A DNA stretch of 61,930 nucleotides from contig CANJCM010000019.1 of the NCBI GenBank assembly GCA_947472765.1, forward strand, positions 1-61,930, in the 5' to 3' direction. The notes under the pieces are model-generated. The model saw nothing but the letters and a program-made list of their open reading frames with translations, was not told the DNA's origin and searched no databases. This DNA is from Opitutia bacterium. GTDB taxonomy: Bacteria; Verrucomicrobiota; Verrucomicrobiia; Opitutales; Opitutaceae. The translations under genes were made by a program, and so were the position numbers. This document shows positions 45,883-55,270 of the stretch, in pieces; the first letter of the stretch is position 1; each line of letters begins with the position of its first letter.

Positions 45883-46938
45883 ATGACTTTCCCCCTCGTC
45901 CCCGCGCTGCGCGGCCTCCGCCGCTCCCGAATTCTTTCTGCCGTCGCCGCGGTCCTGCTCGCCCTGCCTTCTCTCATGGCCGACTCCCGCACCGAATTCC
46001 TGCAGCTCCTCGATCGCCCCCGCGTCCCGCTCGATCCCCAGCTCGCCGGCGCCACCACCGCCAACCGTCTCGTGCGAACGCCCTTCAGCTTCGTTTCCGA
46101 AGCGGGCGTGCGCGTGCCCGGCATCATGATCAAACTCGCCACGCTGCCCGGCCCGCGTCCGGTCGTAATCGCGATGCACGGCACCGGCGGCAACAAGGAG
46201 ACCCAGGTGGAATATCTGGAGCGGCTCGCCCAGGCCGGCTTCCTCGCTGTCGCGATCGACGGCCGGTATCACGGCGCCCGCTCGCAGGCCGGCACGGGCT
46301 CGGTCGAATACATTGACGCCATCCTGCGCGCCTTCCGCGACGGGAAGGAAAAGCCGTTCTTCTTCGACACCGCGTGGGACATCATGCGGCTCGTCGACTA
46401 TCTCGAGACCCGGAAGGACGTGGATGCGAAACGCATCGGCCTCTTCGGCATCTCGAAGGGCGGGATCGAGGCCTACCTCGCCGCCGCCGCCGATCCCAGG
46501 GTCGCCGTCGTCGTTCCCTGCATCGCTGTTGAAAGCTTTAGCTGGGCGGTGGACCACGACTCGTGGCAGTCGCGCATCGGCACCGTGCAGGCCGCCTTCG
46601 ATACCGCGGCCAAGGAATCCGGCATCAAGAATCCCGGGGCCGCCTTCGTCCGCACCTTCTACTCCCGCGTGGCGCCGGGCATCGACGGCAAGTTCGACGG
46701 CCCGGCGATGGTGCCGCTGATCGCGCCGCGGCCGCTGCTCTCCATCAATGGAGAAATCGATCCGCGCACCCCTCTCCCCGGCGTGGAAATTTGCGCCGAG
46801 GCCACCCGCGCCGCCTATCGCGCGGCGGGGGCCGAAGACCGTTTTGTCCTGCGGATTCAGCCGCAGACCGCGCACAAGGTACTGCCGGAATCGATGGATG
46901 CCGCGCTTGCCTGGTTCGTGCGCTGGCTGAAGCCCTGA
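45883..46938 (+). CDS. Exported alpha/beta hydrolase
   Basis: 351 residues with a signal-like N-terminus (RSRILSAVAAVLLALPSLMA). The fold shows VVIAMHGTGGNKE as oxyanion loop, AIDGRYHG, the nucleophile elbow GISKGG with Ser191, an Asp in SINGEIDPRTPL and a late His in AHKVLP. It resembles the dienelactone-hydrolase/acetyl-xylan-esterase-like group, so an ester or glycan-ester substrate is likely but not fixed. It follows the NHL gene by 34 bases and is followed by a full-length family A repeat. Confidence 0.85.
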   Translation: MTFPLVPALRGLRRSRILSAVAAVLLALPSLMADSRTEFLQLLDRPRVPLDPQLAGATTANRLVRTPFSFVSEAGVRVPGIMIKLATLPGPRPVVIAMHGTGGNKETQVEYLERLAQAGFLAVAIDGRYHGARSQAGTGSVEYIDAILRAFRDGKEKPFFFDTAWDIMRLVDYLETRKDVDAKRIGLFGISKGGIEAYLAAAADPRVAVVVPCIAVESFSWAVDHDSWQSRIGTVQAAFDTAAKESGIKNPGAAFVRTFYSRVAPGIDGKFDGPAMVPLIAPRPLLSINGEIDPRTPLPGVEICAEATRAAYRAAGAEDRFVLRIQPQTAHKVLPESMDAALAWFVRWLKP

Positions 46939-46995
46939 CGGTCCGAGCCGCTCCCTCTTTTCGCGGCTCTCTCAAACCGTCCACGTCACGTAATA

Positions 46996-47120
46996 CCTGG
47001 AATCCGAAGTTAAACGGATTGGCGTGGCCCTGTCCGTGAGGACAGGGACTTCTTGATCGCTTCGCCTAAAGCCGTCCCGCTGCTCACGCAGCGGGCTACG
47101 AAGGCAACTTCGGAATCCAG
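46996..47120 (+). repeat. REPIN/MITE-like element, family A, full-length copy
   Basis: 125 bp with terminal inverted repeats (CCTGGAATCCGAAGTT and AACTTCGGAATCCAG). Hairpin 1 is CCCTGTCC-GTGA-GGACAGGG (47028-47047), hairpin 2 is CCCGCTGC-TCAC-GCAGCGGG (47076-47095). It is nearly identical to the reverse complement of 4424-4549. It lies in the gap between the hydrolase gene and rlmN. Confidence 0.87.
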
Positions 47121-47227
47121 AAATTAAGTGACTTACACAGTTTGGCGGAGACGCGCCCTCTCCTTCGCCCCGGAGAAACCCGCGATCCCCATTGCGCCAG
47201 ATTCCGACGGACCTACGCTGCGCCGCC

Positions 47228-48343
47228 ATGAAGTTCACGCCGGAGAAATCACCGCTGACCGGGGAGACCCTCGAGTCTCTCACGGAGAAGCTGCGGGCGC
47301 AGGGCGAGCCGGCCTTTCGGGCGAAACAGATCCTCGACTGGCTCTACAAGAAACGGGCGCGGACCTGGGAGGACATGACGAACCTCTCCAAGCCGCTGCG
47401 CCAGTGGCTGGCGGACACGTTCGATCTGATGCCCGTCACGCTCGTGTTGAACAAGCAGTCCGAGGACGTCACCGACAAGCTGCTGCTCGAACTCCGCGAT
47501 CACTCGCTGATCGAGACCGTGATTATCCGCGTCCCACAGGAAGGCGTCGGCGTGGAGCATTCACGCAAGACGATCTGCATCTCAACCCAGGTGGGCTGCG
47601 CCATGGGCTGCGTGTTCTGCGCGAGCGGACTCGCCGGCTGGAAACGCGATCTCTCGGCCGGCGAGATTGTCGCCCAGCTCCTGCAGGTGTGCTACCGAGA
47701 GGATGCCCGCACGCCGCGCGCCCGGATGGAACTGGCCTCGTTCGACAACATCGTGGTGATGGGGATGGGCGAGCCGCTCGCGAACTACGAACCGCTCCTG
47801 CTTGCGCTGCGGATCGCGAACGCGGAATGGGGCCTCGGGGTCGGTGCCCGCCGCATCACGATCTCCACCAGCGGCCTCGTGCCGAAGATTCTTCAACTGG
47901 CCGACGAAGATATCGGCTTCCGGCTCGCGATCTCCCTGCACGGCGCCACGGACGAGGTCCGCGAGAAGATCATGCCGATCAACAAGGCGTTCCCGCTCGC
48001 CAAGCTCATCCCCGCCGTCCGCACCTTCTCCGAAAAGCACGGCCGGATGGTCACGCTCGAGTTCATCCTGATCGACGGGATCAACGATTCGCTCGATCAG
48101 GCCATGGCGCTCCGCGACATCGCGCGTGACCTGCACGCCCACGTGAACCTGATTCCCTACAACACCGTGGAAGGCCTGCCGTGGAAGCGGCCTTCGCTCA
48201 CGCGGCAGGAACGGTTCGCCGACATCCTGCGCGCGGCCCGCATCTCGGTCACACTCCGCCGCGAAAAGGGTCACGACATCGACGCCGCCTGCGGTCAGCT
48301 GCGCTTGAAGACAGAGAAGGAACGCGAGTCGGCCGTCGCCTAG
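47228..48343 (+). CDS. rlmN: 23S rRNA/tRNA adenine-C2 methyltransferase RlmN
   Basis: 371 residues from ATG 47228. A radical-SAM enzyme that methylates C2 of A2503 in 23S rRNA and A37 in some tRNAs. The iron-sulfur motif is C124-AMG-C128-VF-C131; the second catalytic cysteine is C355 near the C-terminus (DAACGQLR). SRKTICISTQVGCAMGC and MGMGEPLANYEP are family signatures. The N-terminal FRAKQILDWLYKKRARTWEDM is the RNA-binding accessory domain. It stands alone. Confidence 0.96.
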   Translation: MKFTPEKSPLTGETLESLTEKLRAQGEPAFRAKQILDWLYKKRARTWEDMTNLSKPLRQWLADTFDLMPVTLVLNKQSEDVTDKLLLELRDHSLIETVIIRVPQEGVGVEHSRKTICISTQVGCAMGCVFCASGLAGWKRDLSAGEIVAQLLQVCYREDARTPRARMELASFDNIVVMGMGEPLANYEPLLLALRIANAEWGLGVGARRITISTSGLVPKILQLADEDIGFRLAISLHGATDEVREKIMPINKAFPLAKLIPAVRTFSEKHGRMVTLEFILIDGINDSLDQAMALRDIARDLHAHVNLIPYNTVEGLPWKRPSLTRQERFADILRAARISVTLRREKGHDIDAACGQLRLKTEKERESAVA

Positions 48344-48379
48344 CGTCGGCCCGCCAATCGCTCACGCCCGCTCCCGAAC

Positions 48380-50206
48380 ATGGCATCGCTCGAGGCCGTC
48401 GTCCGGTGGTTCGTGCTGGTCGCCGGACTGCTCGGACCGGGCGCGGCCATTCTGCGCGCCTTGCGCCTGCCCCGAAGTCTGGCCGGAGCCTTCGCCGGTT
48501 CCGCGGTCACACTTCACGCCAGTGTCCTCGGGCTCGCGACCGCGGGCGTGACGGTCAGTTTCACGACCCTCGCGGCCAGCCTGCTCGTGGTCACGGTCGG
48601 AGCCTTGGTCATCGGTTCCCGGCGCGCGCCCCGCCCCGTCCCGGCGCCCGACCCGGGCGACACGTTCCCCACGTTGTTTGCCGGACTCGGCCGCGGCTGG
48701 CCGCTGTATCTGGTTTTCTGGGGCATCGTGACTTTCCGCGCCGTCGGCCAGCCGCTCAGCGGACCCGATGTCGATTTCCGCTGGAGCTGGCTCGCGGAGC
48801 AGATTCTACGCACCGGCACGCTGGAATTTTATCCGCCGCATCGCGCCGCTGACTTTGCCGTTTACTTCTGGCCGGAGAGCGTCCCGCCGGGTCTCGCCGC
48901 GCTCTACGCGTGGGCCTATGGCTGCGGCGGAAACTTTCTCGCCCAATGGACGACGCCTGTGGTGCTGCTGCAATTTCTCGCGCTGCACGAACTGCTCTGG
49001 CGCCTGGGCCACCGGCTCGGCGGATTGAACGCAGCGCGCGCCGCCGCCTTCGCCGGCGCCGCCTGTCCGTTGTTGAATTGGTCCTTCTTCATCGGGCAGG
49101 AGACGGGACTCACCACGATCGCCCTGCTCGGTCTGGTCTTTGCGGTGTTCCAGGCCGCGGAGACAGGAGTCGCCAGCTGGGCGTTTCTCGCCGGGCTGTT
49201 CGCTGCCGTCGGCGCGTCGGCTCGCGAGTACGGACCCGTCTTTCCGGTATTCGGCGCGTTCGCTCTTTTCGCCTTTCCCAACTCGCGGCGTTTCGTCGGC
49301 CGGTTTCTCCTCACCGCCGCGCCCCTCGCGGTCGCGTGGATGGCTCGGTGCCTCATTCGCACGGGGAATCCGTTCTACAGCCTTCCCATCGGGTCGCTGT
49401 TACCCACCAACGAATTTTTCTCGGAGTGGCGCCAGTTTGATCGCGCCCACACCGCGAGTCCGTTCACGACGCTGACGGGAATTTTCGCCGTACTGCGATT
49501 GTTTGCCCTCTTCGCCCCCGCCGCGCTGCTCGGCTGGTTGGTCCTGCCCGCGAGCCGCGACCGGCGGGCTCAGGTTGCCCTCGCCGGTTCGCTCCTGTTT
49601 CTGGCGCTGTGGTTGTGGTCGGTGCCCTACACCGTGGGCGGACTGTTCTACTCGCAGCGGGTCGCCGCGCCCGCCGTGGCGCTGGGCGCCGTCGCTGCCG
49701 GAGTGCTGTTCAGCCGCCTCCGCGCCGGCCCTGCTGCGCTTGTGTCGATCGGGCTGCTCGCCGTCACGCTGCCACAGACTCTCACGCTACCCGAAAATGC
49801 GTCGCGCATCCCACTCCGGGAATGGGCCGGACTCGGCCAACGGCACGCCGACGAGGCCGCCAAGTCGCAGCAGACCTCCGCGATCGCCGCCGCCCTCAAC
49901 GGCCGCGGCCGAACCATCGCCGCCGACAACGCCGGCCATCAGGCCCGGCTCGCCGCGCATGGCATCACGGTGGTCCCCCTGTGGAGCCCCGCCGTGGCGT
50001 GGGTGCTCAACCCCGCGCTCTCGCCCGCCGAGGTCCGCGAACAGTGGCGCGAACATCCCGTGCCGTACCTGCTGCTCGCGAAGTTCGAACCTTCGCTCGC
50101 GTTCCTCCGCCCTCACGCCCGCTGGAACTCACCGCCGTTCCTCGTCCGTGTCGCGTGGGAGGACCCTTACGCCGTGCTCCTCGAATTCGATCTCGCGGCG
50201 CCGTGA
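48380..50206 (+). CDS. Polytopic membrane protein, GT-C glycosyltransferase-like
   Basis: 608 residues, about 13 predicted membrane helices over the first 470 residues and a soluble C-terminal part of about 120. The loop after the first helices contains GPDVDFRWSWLAEQIL followed by TLEFYPPHRAADF, an acidic periplasmic loop like that of PMT/ArnT-type lipid-sugar transferases. I do not recognise a specific family. It starts 36 bases after rlmN. A role in transferring sugar to a surface molecule is an inference from fold-like features alone. Confidence 0.72.
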   Translation: MASLEAVVRWFVLVAGLLGPGAAILRALRLPRSLAGAFAGSAVTLHASVLGLATAGVTVSFTTLAASLLVVTVGALVIGSRRAPRPVPAPDPGDTFPTLFAGLGRGWPLYLVFWGIVTFRAVGQPLSGPDVDFRWSWLAEQILRTGTLEFYPPHRAADFAVYFWPESVPPGLAALYAWAYGCGGNFLAQWTTPVVLLQFLALHELLWRLGHRLGGLNAARAAAFAGAACPLLNWSFFIGQETGLTTIALLGLVFAVFQAAETGVASWAFLAGLFAAVGASAREYGPVFPVFGAFALFAFPNSRRFVGRFLLTAAPLAVAWMARCLIRTGNPFYSLPIGSLLPTNEFFSEWRQFDRAHTASPFTTLTGIFAVLRLFALFAPAALLGWLVLPASRDRRAQVALAGSLLFLALWLWSVPYTVGGLFYSQRVAAPAVALGAVAAGVLFSRLRAGPAALVSIGLLAVTLPQTLTLPENASRIPLREWAGLGQRHADEAAKSQQTSAIAAALNGRGRTIAADNAGHQARLAAHGITVVPLWSPAVAWVLNPALSPAEVREQWREHPVPYLLLAKFEPSLAFLRPHARWNSPPFLVRVAWEDPYAVLLEFDLAAP

Positions 50207-50310
50207 TTGCCGGCGATCCGAACCTTTTCGCTCCTTGCCAGCCGGCGGGTTCCGCGCTGTAACGCCTTCCTTTTTGCGGGCGAGGCCCGCCGATTTTTCC
50301 CCGAACAGCC

Positions 50311-51114
50311 ATGACCCAAAAACTCCCAGAAACTTCCCGCGGCGACCGTCCTTTCCAAGGCAAGGTCGCACTTGTCACCGGTGGCGCCAGCGGCATCGGT
50401 CTCGCGATTGCCGAGAAATTCGTCGCCGACGGGGCCCGCGTGGTCATCAGCGACGTCCAGGCCGACCTCGGCGCCGAGCAGGCCCGCCGCCTCGGCGCGA
50501 TCTTCATGCCCGCCGACCTCAGCAAGCGCGCGGACTGCAAGGCCTTGATTGAGCGCATCACCAAGGAGTGCGGCGGGATTCACATCCTGATCAATTGCGC
50601 GGGCTTCCAGTATATCGCGCCACTCGACGAATTCAGCGAGGACATGTGGGAGAAGATGATCGCAGTGATGCTCACCGCGCCGTTCCTCCTCACGAAATAT
50701 TGCTGGCCCACGTTCACCGGCCAGCGCTGGGGCCGGATCGTCAACATCGGCTCCGTCCTCTCCGTCCAAGGTGTCGCCTTCAAGGCCGGCTACGTCACGG
50801 CCAAGCACGGCCTGCTCGGACTCACCCGCACCACCGCGCGCGAAGGCGGCCAGTTCAACGTCGCCGCCCACGCCGTGTGCCCCGCCTACGTTCGCACGCC
50901 GCTGATGCAGAATCAGATCGCGGCCCAGGCCAAGACGCGCGGCATCACCGAGGACGAAGTCATTCAGAAGGTCATGCTCGTGGGCACGGCGATCAAGCGG
51001 CTCATCGAGCCGTCCGAAGTCGCGAGCGTCGTGACGTTCCTCTGCCGCGAAGAGGCGATCGCCACCACCGGTGCGCCGATCATGATGGATCTCGGCACCA
51101 CCGCCGGGCACTGA
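50311..51114 (+). CDS. SDR oxidoreductase, 3-hydroxybutyrate dehydrogenase-like
   Basis: 267 residues. Classical short-chain dehydrogenase: TGGASGIG (23-30) binds the dinucleotide, D in VVISDVQADL suggests NAD preference, NCAG follows, and the catalytic Tyr161 and Lys165 are in YVTAKHG. GFQYIAPLDEF and HAVCPAYVRTPLMQNQI resemble D-3-hydroxybutyrate dehydrogenases, which interconvert acetoacetate and 3-hydroxybutyrate. It lies 43 bases before a BKACE gene, an enzyme type that yields acetoacetate, which supports the call. Substrate is inferred. Confidence 0.88.
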   Translation: MTQKLPETSRGDRPFQGKVALVTGGASGIGLAIAEKFVADGARVVISDVQADLGAEQARRLGAIFMPADLSKRADCKALIERITKECGGIHILINCAGFQYIAPLDEFSEDMWEKMIAVMLTAPFLLTKYCWPTFTGQRWGRIVNIGSVLSVQGVAFKAGYVTAKHGLLGLTRTTAREGGQFNVAAHAVCPAYVRTPLMQNQIAAQAKTRGITEDEVIQKVMLVGTAIKRLIEPSEVASVVTFLCREEAIATTGAPIMMDLGTTAGH

Positions 51115-51157
51115 GCACGCCGCCGGCGCGACTCCCTTCCCCGCGCCGGCAACTTCG

Positions 51158-51985
51158 ATGCCTTCGCCTTCGATCGCGATCGCCGTCGCGCCCAATGGCG
51201 GACGGCGCACCCAGGCCGATCATCCGGCGATTCCGATCACCGCCGCCGAACTGGCGCTGACCGCCCGCGCCGCCCTCGATGCAGGGGCGGCGATGATCCA
51301 CGCCCACATCCGCGACAGCGCCGGGCGCCATCTGCTCGATGCGGATGGCTACCGGGAGGCGATTGCCGCGATCACGAGAGTCGCGGGAGACCGTTTGTTG
51401 ATTCAAATCACCAGCGAGGCGGTCGGCCGCTATGCGCCGGCGGAACAGATCGCGGTGGTCAAGGCCGTGCGCCCCGAAGCCGTTTCCCTCGCGCTGCGCG
51501 AACTCGTCCCGGACGAGACCCACGAGAGCCGCTTTGCCGGGTTCCTGCTCTGGCTGAAACGCGAACACGTCATTCCCCAGATCATTCTCTACACGCCGGC
51601 GGACGTCGCGCGGTTCACGGATCTCGAGCGCCGCGGGCTCATTCCGTGGCGGAATGTCCCGATCCTCTTTGTGCTCGGAATCTACGGCGCGACCCGGGAC
51701 TCGGTCCCCGCGGATCTTGATCCCTTCCTCGCCGCTCCCGCGCCGGCTCACTGGATGGTGTGCGCGTTTGGGCGCCACGAGGCCGCGTGTCTGGTGGCGG
51801 CCGCGCAGCGCGGCGGACACGCGCGCGTGGGCTTCGAGAACAACTTGAACCGCGCCGACGGATCGGTGGCCACCGACAACGCGGAGCAAGTGCGAACGCT
51901 CGCCGGCCAGCTTCGGGCGCACGGCTTCGGCCTCCAGACCGCGGGGGAATTGCGCGCCGCCTTGGCGACGCTGGCGAAATCCTAG
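51158..51985 (+). CDS. BKACE-family beta-keto acid cleavage enzyme
   Basis: 275 residues, usual length for the 3-keto-5-aminohexanoate-cleavage (BKACE, DUF849) family. These zinc enzymes take a beta-keto acid and acetyl-CoA to acetoacetate and a new CoA ester. VAPNGGRRTQADHPAIPIT opens the barrel, zinc ligands are H48 and H50 in MIHAHIRD, and a glutamate in GHARVGFENNLNRADG is the third. The beta-keto acid substrate cannot be told from the sequence. It follows the SDR gene by 43 bases and ends before a family C repeat group. Confidence 0.9.
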   Translation: MPSPSIAIAVAPNGGRRTQADHPAIPITAAELALTARAALDAGAAMIHAHIRDSAGRHLLDADGYREAIAAITRVAGDRLLIQITSEAVGRYAPAEQIAVVKAVRPEAVSLALRELVPDETHESRFAGFLLWLKREHVIPQIILYTPADVARFTDLERRGLIPWRNVPILFVLGIYGATRDSVPADLDPFLAAPAPAHWMVCAFGRHEAACLVAAAQRGGHARVGFENNLNRADGSVATDNAEQVRTLAGQLRAHGFGLQTAGELRAALATLAKS

Positions 51986-52012
51986 AGACGACTAGTAATT
52001 AGCGTCTCCGAC

Positions 52013-52123
52013 GGGCGTGGACGAGCCACGCCCCTACAAGGTGCGACGTCACGAATTTCGTCGGCGCGCGTCTCGTGCGCACCCGCTACCTGGCTGGCGT
52101 AGGGGCGCGCCTCGTGCGCGCCC
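52013..52123. repeat. REPIN-like hairpin group, family C (three hairpin units)
   Basis: GGGCGTGG-ACGAG-CCACGCCC plus CTAC at 52013-52037, a degenerate unit near 52063-52090, and GTAG plus GGGCGCGC-CTCGT-GCGCGCCC at 52099-52123. The flank GGATCGGCTACACTTCAATT matches that of 27757-27823. Confidence 0.8.
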
Positions 52124-52178
52124 GCAAAGCGGATCGGCTACACTTCAATTCAATCCGCTCGAGTCCCAGCCTCCGGAC

Positions 52179-52207
52179 AAAAAAAGAGCCGCTCCGAAGA
52201 GCGGCTC
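52179..52207 (-). terminator. Intrinsic terminator for the minus-strand gene at 52232
   Basis: On the minus strand GAGCCGCTC-TTCG-GAGCGGCTC is followed by seven Ts; 25 bases after the gene's stop. Confidence 0.95.
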
Positions 52208-52231
52208 GAAAGTGCAAAAGGGGACCGGAAA

Positions 52232-52645
52232 CTACTTCTTGGCTTCCTTCTTGGCGTCCTTCTTGGCCGGCGGCGGCGTGATCGGAGCCGCGAGCCACAT
52301 CGCAAGGCGCTGGTACTCCACGTTGATGTCGAAACGGATTTCGTCGTACTTGCCCTGGTCAAAGGCCACCTTGTTCATCGCATCGCGGCGATCCTTGAAG
52401 GCATCGAGGAAGGCTTTGACGGTGGCCTTGTGCTGCACGTCGTCGTCGCGCTCCAGCATGGCATCGAAGCGGGCGAGTTCGGCATCCAGCGCCTTGAGCG
52501 AGGCCTTCTGTTCATCCGTGTAAGTCGGAGCGGCCGCCGCAGCGGGCGCAGCCTCCTGCGCGGCGAACATCGGGGTCGCAAGCGCGAGCACGGCGGCGGG
52601 GATGACACCAAGGAGGAGGGACAGGGTTTTGTGATGGCTTTTCAT
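52232..52645 (-). CDS. Small exported protein of unknown function
   Basis: 137 residues from ATG 52645 (MKSHHKTLSLLLGVIPAAVLALATPMFA, a signal peptide). The mature part is helical and charged: YTDEQKASLKALDAELARFDAMLERDDD then AFLDAFKDRRDAMNKVAFDQGKYDEIRFDINVEYQRLAMWL. An Ala-rich linker follows the signal and a Lys/Ala tail (KKDAKKEAKK) ends it. I do not recognise the family. It has its own strong terminator. Upstream (52646-52921) I see no gene. Confidence 0.8.
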   Translation of the reverse strand: MKSHHKTLSLLLGVIPAAVLALATPMFAAQEAAPAAAAAPTYTDEQKASLKALDAELARFDAMLERDDDVQHKATVKAFLDAFKDRRDAMNKVAFDQGKYDEIRFDINVEYQRLAMWLAAPITPPPAKKDAKKEAKK

Positions 52646-52921
52646 GGATGGGAGGAACCGGACAAAGGGGTGCTGGGGAGAGTCGCGCCCCGGATTCCAT
52701 CCCAAGGCGTCGCTGCGAACTTCAGCAAAATGCGCCCCCCCGGCAGGTCAAGCGAGAGTTCAGCGGGTCACACATTAGGCATCCGTATCATGATCAACAA
52801 TCGCCTTCCTACTGGCGGCCGGCGCCACCGGGAGCCCACTTCGGCAGTACTTGAATTTCCGAGACGGGGGGCCCCTGGCAACCTCTCACCGCTGGGCGAA
52901 GACGAGCGCACGGCGATGAAA

Positions 52922-52942
52922 CTTGTCCGTGATACGGACAAG
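52922..52942. promoter_or_regulatory. Dyad-symmetric site upstream of ThDP enzyme gene (possible operator)
   Basis: CTTGTCCGT-GAT-ACGGACAAG has perfect 9-base arms, 63 bases before the start of the 53006 gene. The half-site ends (TTGT...ACAA) resemble GntR-type operators. The rest of the 360-base gap shows no gene or repeat I recognise. Confidence 0.5.
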
Positions 52943-53005
52943 CGGTCTTCCCCGTTTGACGCCCGCGGGCGGCGGACGCGTTAATCGGCGTTCCCTTTTT
53001 ATCAC

Positions 53006-55234
53006 GTGTCTACTTCCGATCTCCCTCCCGACGACTTCCGCCACGGTTTGCTTTACTTCGGGACCGATCCCGCCGGCGCCCCCGCGGGCGCAGTCGACTC
53101 GCCCGCCATTGGCGCCAGCGCCACCGCCCTGCCGGCTGACGCCGGCCAGGTGGGAGCCTATCAGGCCATGCTCGCGGCCGATGCGCTGCGCTACCTGACC
53201 CTCCAGCTGGCCGCCAGCAAGGCGTCGGGGCACCCGGGTGGCTTTTGCTCGAGTGCGGACGTCGTCGCGGCGCTCAATCTGCTCGGCTACAAGAATCTTT
53301 TCACCGAGGTCGGCCACCACGCGCCCGGTTATTACAGCGCGCTCTTCCTCGATGGCTCGCTCGAGGCCATGGGCATCCGGACGGTCACCGAAATGACGGC
53401 GCGCTTCCGTGAAACCCACGGACTGCTCGGCCATCTTTCCGGAGCGATCCCCGGGGTGCTCGCTCCCGCCGGCCCGCTCGGCCAGGGCCAGCACTTCGCC
53501 TGGGCGGCGGCGCTCCTCAACCCCGGCACCCTCTGCCCCGTCACGATCGGCGACGGCGGCATGGGCGAGCCCTACGTGATGAGTGCGTTCAAGCACTATC
53601 ATACCGCGTATCCGGCCGCGACCAACGTGCTGCCGGTCCTCATCTGGAACGGTTTCTCGCAGGAGCATCACTCGATGGTCTGCACCATGAGTGACGCGCA
53701 GATGATCGCGTTCTGGAAGGCGCACGACTTCGACGAGGTCATCCTGATCGACGCCAAGCCGTTCGATGACGCGGGCCAGGCCGGCGCCTTCGTGGACAGC
53801 ACGAAGTTCTCCCTCCCGCAGCGTCTCGCGTTCTCGGCCGCCGTGATCGACGGCACGCGCCGGGCCGCGGATTTCGCGCTCAAGTCGAAGCGCCGCACCG
53901 TGCTCATCCTGAAGCAAATCAAGGGCGCGGGTTCCCACGGTAGCGGCTCGAAGTCCCACCATCTCTATCCGCAGTTCACCCTTCAGCACGCCGACATCAT
54001 CGCCGGCCTGCAGCGCCGCGCCCTCTCGAAGGCCGGCTGGGCCATCGTGCGGGAGAACTTCCGCCGCGCCGCCGGCGGTCCCGCGGGCAAGGTCGCCGTC
54101 ACCGAGCGCGAACGCGCCCTGCCGGCGCTGCCCGTTCTGCCCCTCAAGGATTTCCCCGTGGGCGGCGATGCCCAGATTCCATCGAGCGCGCTCAGTCCGC
54201 TCGTCGCCGCGGTCGGTGCCGCCGATCCCGATTTGATCGCCACGAGCGCCGACGGCAACGAGGCCTCGGGCCTGCGCGGCGTGAACGATGCCCTCCGCAT
54301 CCGCCACCCGATCAAGGACGACCTCTACAGCCAGTCTCCGGACGGCCGCGTGTTCGAACCGATCAGCGAGGACGCCTGCGCCGGGCTCGCCGCCGCCTAC
54401 GCCCTGATGGGCGGCCGCTCGATCTGGTTCTCCTACGAGAGCTTCGCGATCAACGGCGCGCCGGTCTGGCAAACCGTGACCCAGGCGATGGCGGAACTCC
54501 GCCGCCGCACGCCTTCGACCATCGCGATGTTCACCGCGGGTGCCCTCGAACAGGGTCGCAACGGTTGGACGCACGAACGTCCTGAGATCGAGAACTTCTT
54601 CATGGCACTGGCCCGGAACGGCAACGTGCACCCGATCTTCCCGATCGACGCGAACACGATGCAAGCCGCCTACGCCTGGGCCGTCGGCACCAGCAATCAG
54701 GGTGTCGTGATCATCGGCTGCAAGACCGCCATCCCGGTCCGCCTCACGCTCGAGCAAAGCCGCACCGCCCTCGCCCGCGGCGCCATCTCCCTCTACGAGT
54801 CCGCGCCGAAGGCCGGCGCGAAGACGATCGTCCTCGCCGTCGTCGGCGACCTCATCCTCGGCCCGGTTTACGCGGCCAAGGACACCCTCGAAGCCGCGGG
54901 TCACCGCGTGCGCATCGTGGCCGTGGTCGCCCCGCGCCGGCTGTTCCGCCACGCCGACGTCGCGTGGGAAACGATCCACCAGGCTGACGCCCGCGACTCC
55001 GGATTCCTTTCCGACGCGGACTTCAACGCCCTCTTCGACGGCGATGCCTTGCTCGGTGTCAGCGGTGGCGCCAGCGGCCCGCTCGAGCAGGTCGTGATGC
55101 GCAGCCGCGCTCCCCGCCGCGACCTCGCGGCGTGGCGCCGGGGCGAAACGACGGCGAATCTCGCGCAACTCCTCGAGTTCAACCAACTCGACGCCGCTTC
55201 GCTTGCCCGCCGCGCGACGACGTTGCTCGCCTGA
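53006..55234 (+). CDS. Transketolase-like ThDP-dependent enzyme
   Basis: 742 residues from GTG 53006. Shows transketolase/phosphoketolase-type architecture: AASKASGHPGGFCSSADVV near the N-terminus, the ThDP/Mg motif from IGDGGMGE (D183) to N215, a large middle, and a second Pyr-like domain (FEPISEDACAGLAAAYALMGG). It is neither a normal transketolase nor a clear phosphoketolase in the motifs I can see; relatives are named variously, including as a xylulose 5-phosphate enzyme. It probably transfers or cleaves a keto-sugar unit. Followed after 36 bases by a DUF1537 sugar-acid kinase, so it likely belongs to a sugar-acid pathway. Confidence 0.8.
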   Translation: MSTSDLPPDDFRHGLLYFGTDPAGAPAGAVDSPAIGASATALPADAGQVGAYQAMLAADALRYLTLQLAASKASGHPGGFCSSADVVAALNLLGYKNLFTEVGHHAPGYYSALFLDGSLEAMGIRTVTEMTARFRETHGLLGHLSGAIPGVLAPAGPLGQGQHFAWAAALLNPGTLCPVTIGDGGMGEPYVMSAFKHYHTAYPAATNVLPVLIWNGFSQEHHSMVCTMSDAQMIAFWKAHDFDEVILIDAKPFDDAGQAGAFVDSTKFSLPQRLAFSAAVIDGTRRAADFALKSKRRTVLILKQIKGAGSHGSGSKSHHLYPQFTLQHADIIAGLQRRALSKAGWAIVRENFRRAAGGPAGKVAVTERERALPALPVLPLKDFPVGGDAQIPSSALSPLVAAVGAADPDLIATSADGNEASGLRGVNDALRIRHPIKDDLYSQSPDGRVFEPISEDACAGLAAAYALMGGRSIWFSYESFAINGAPVWQTVTQAMAELRRRTPSTIAMFTAGALEQGRNGWTHERPEIENFFMALARNGNVHPIFPIDANTMQAAYAWAVGTSNQGVVIIGCKTAIPVRLTLEQSRTALARGAISLYESAPKAGAKTIVLAVVGDLILGPVYAAKDTLEAAGHRVRIVAVVAPRRLFRHADVAWETIHQADARDSGFLSDADFNALFDGDALLGVSGGASGPLEQVVMRSRAPRRDLAAWRRGETTANLAQLLEFNQLDAASLARRATTLLA

Positions 55235-55270
55235 CGCTCCCCACCACCGCGTTTCACCCCGACCGTCCGC

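Noticed and set aside
52886-55186. Long minus-strand open frame opposite the ThDP enzyme gene
   Set aside because: The plus frame has clear ThDP motifs; the minus frame is compositional shadow.
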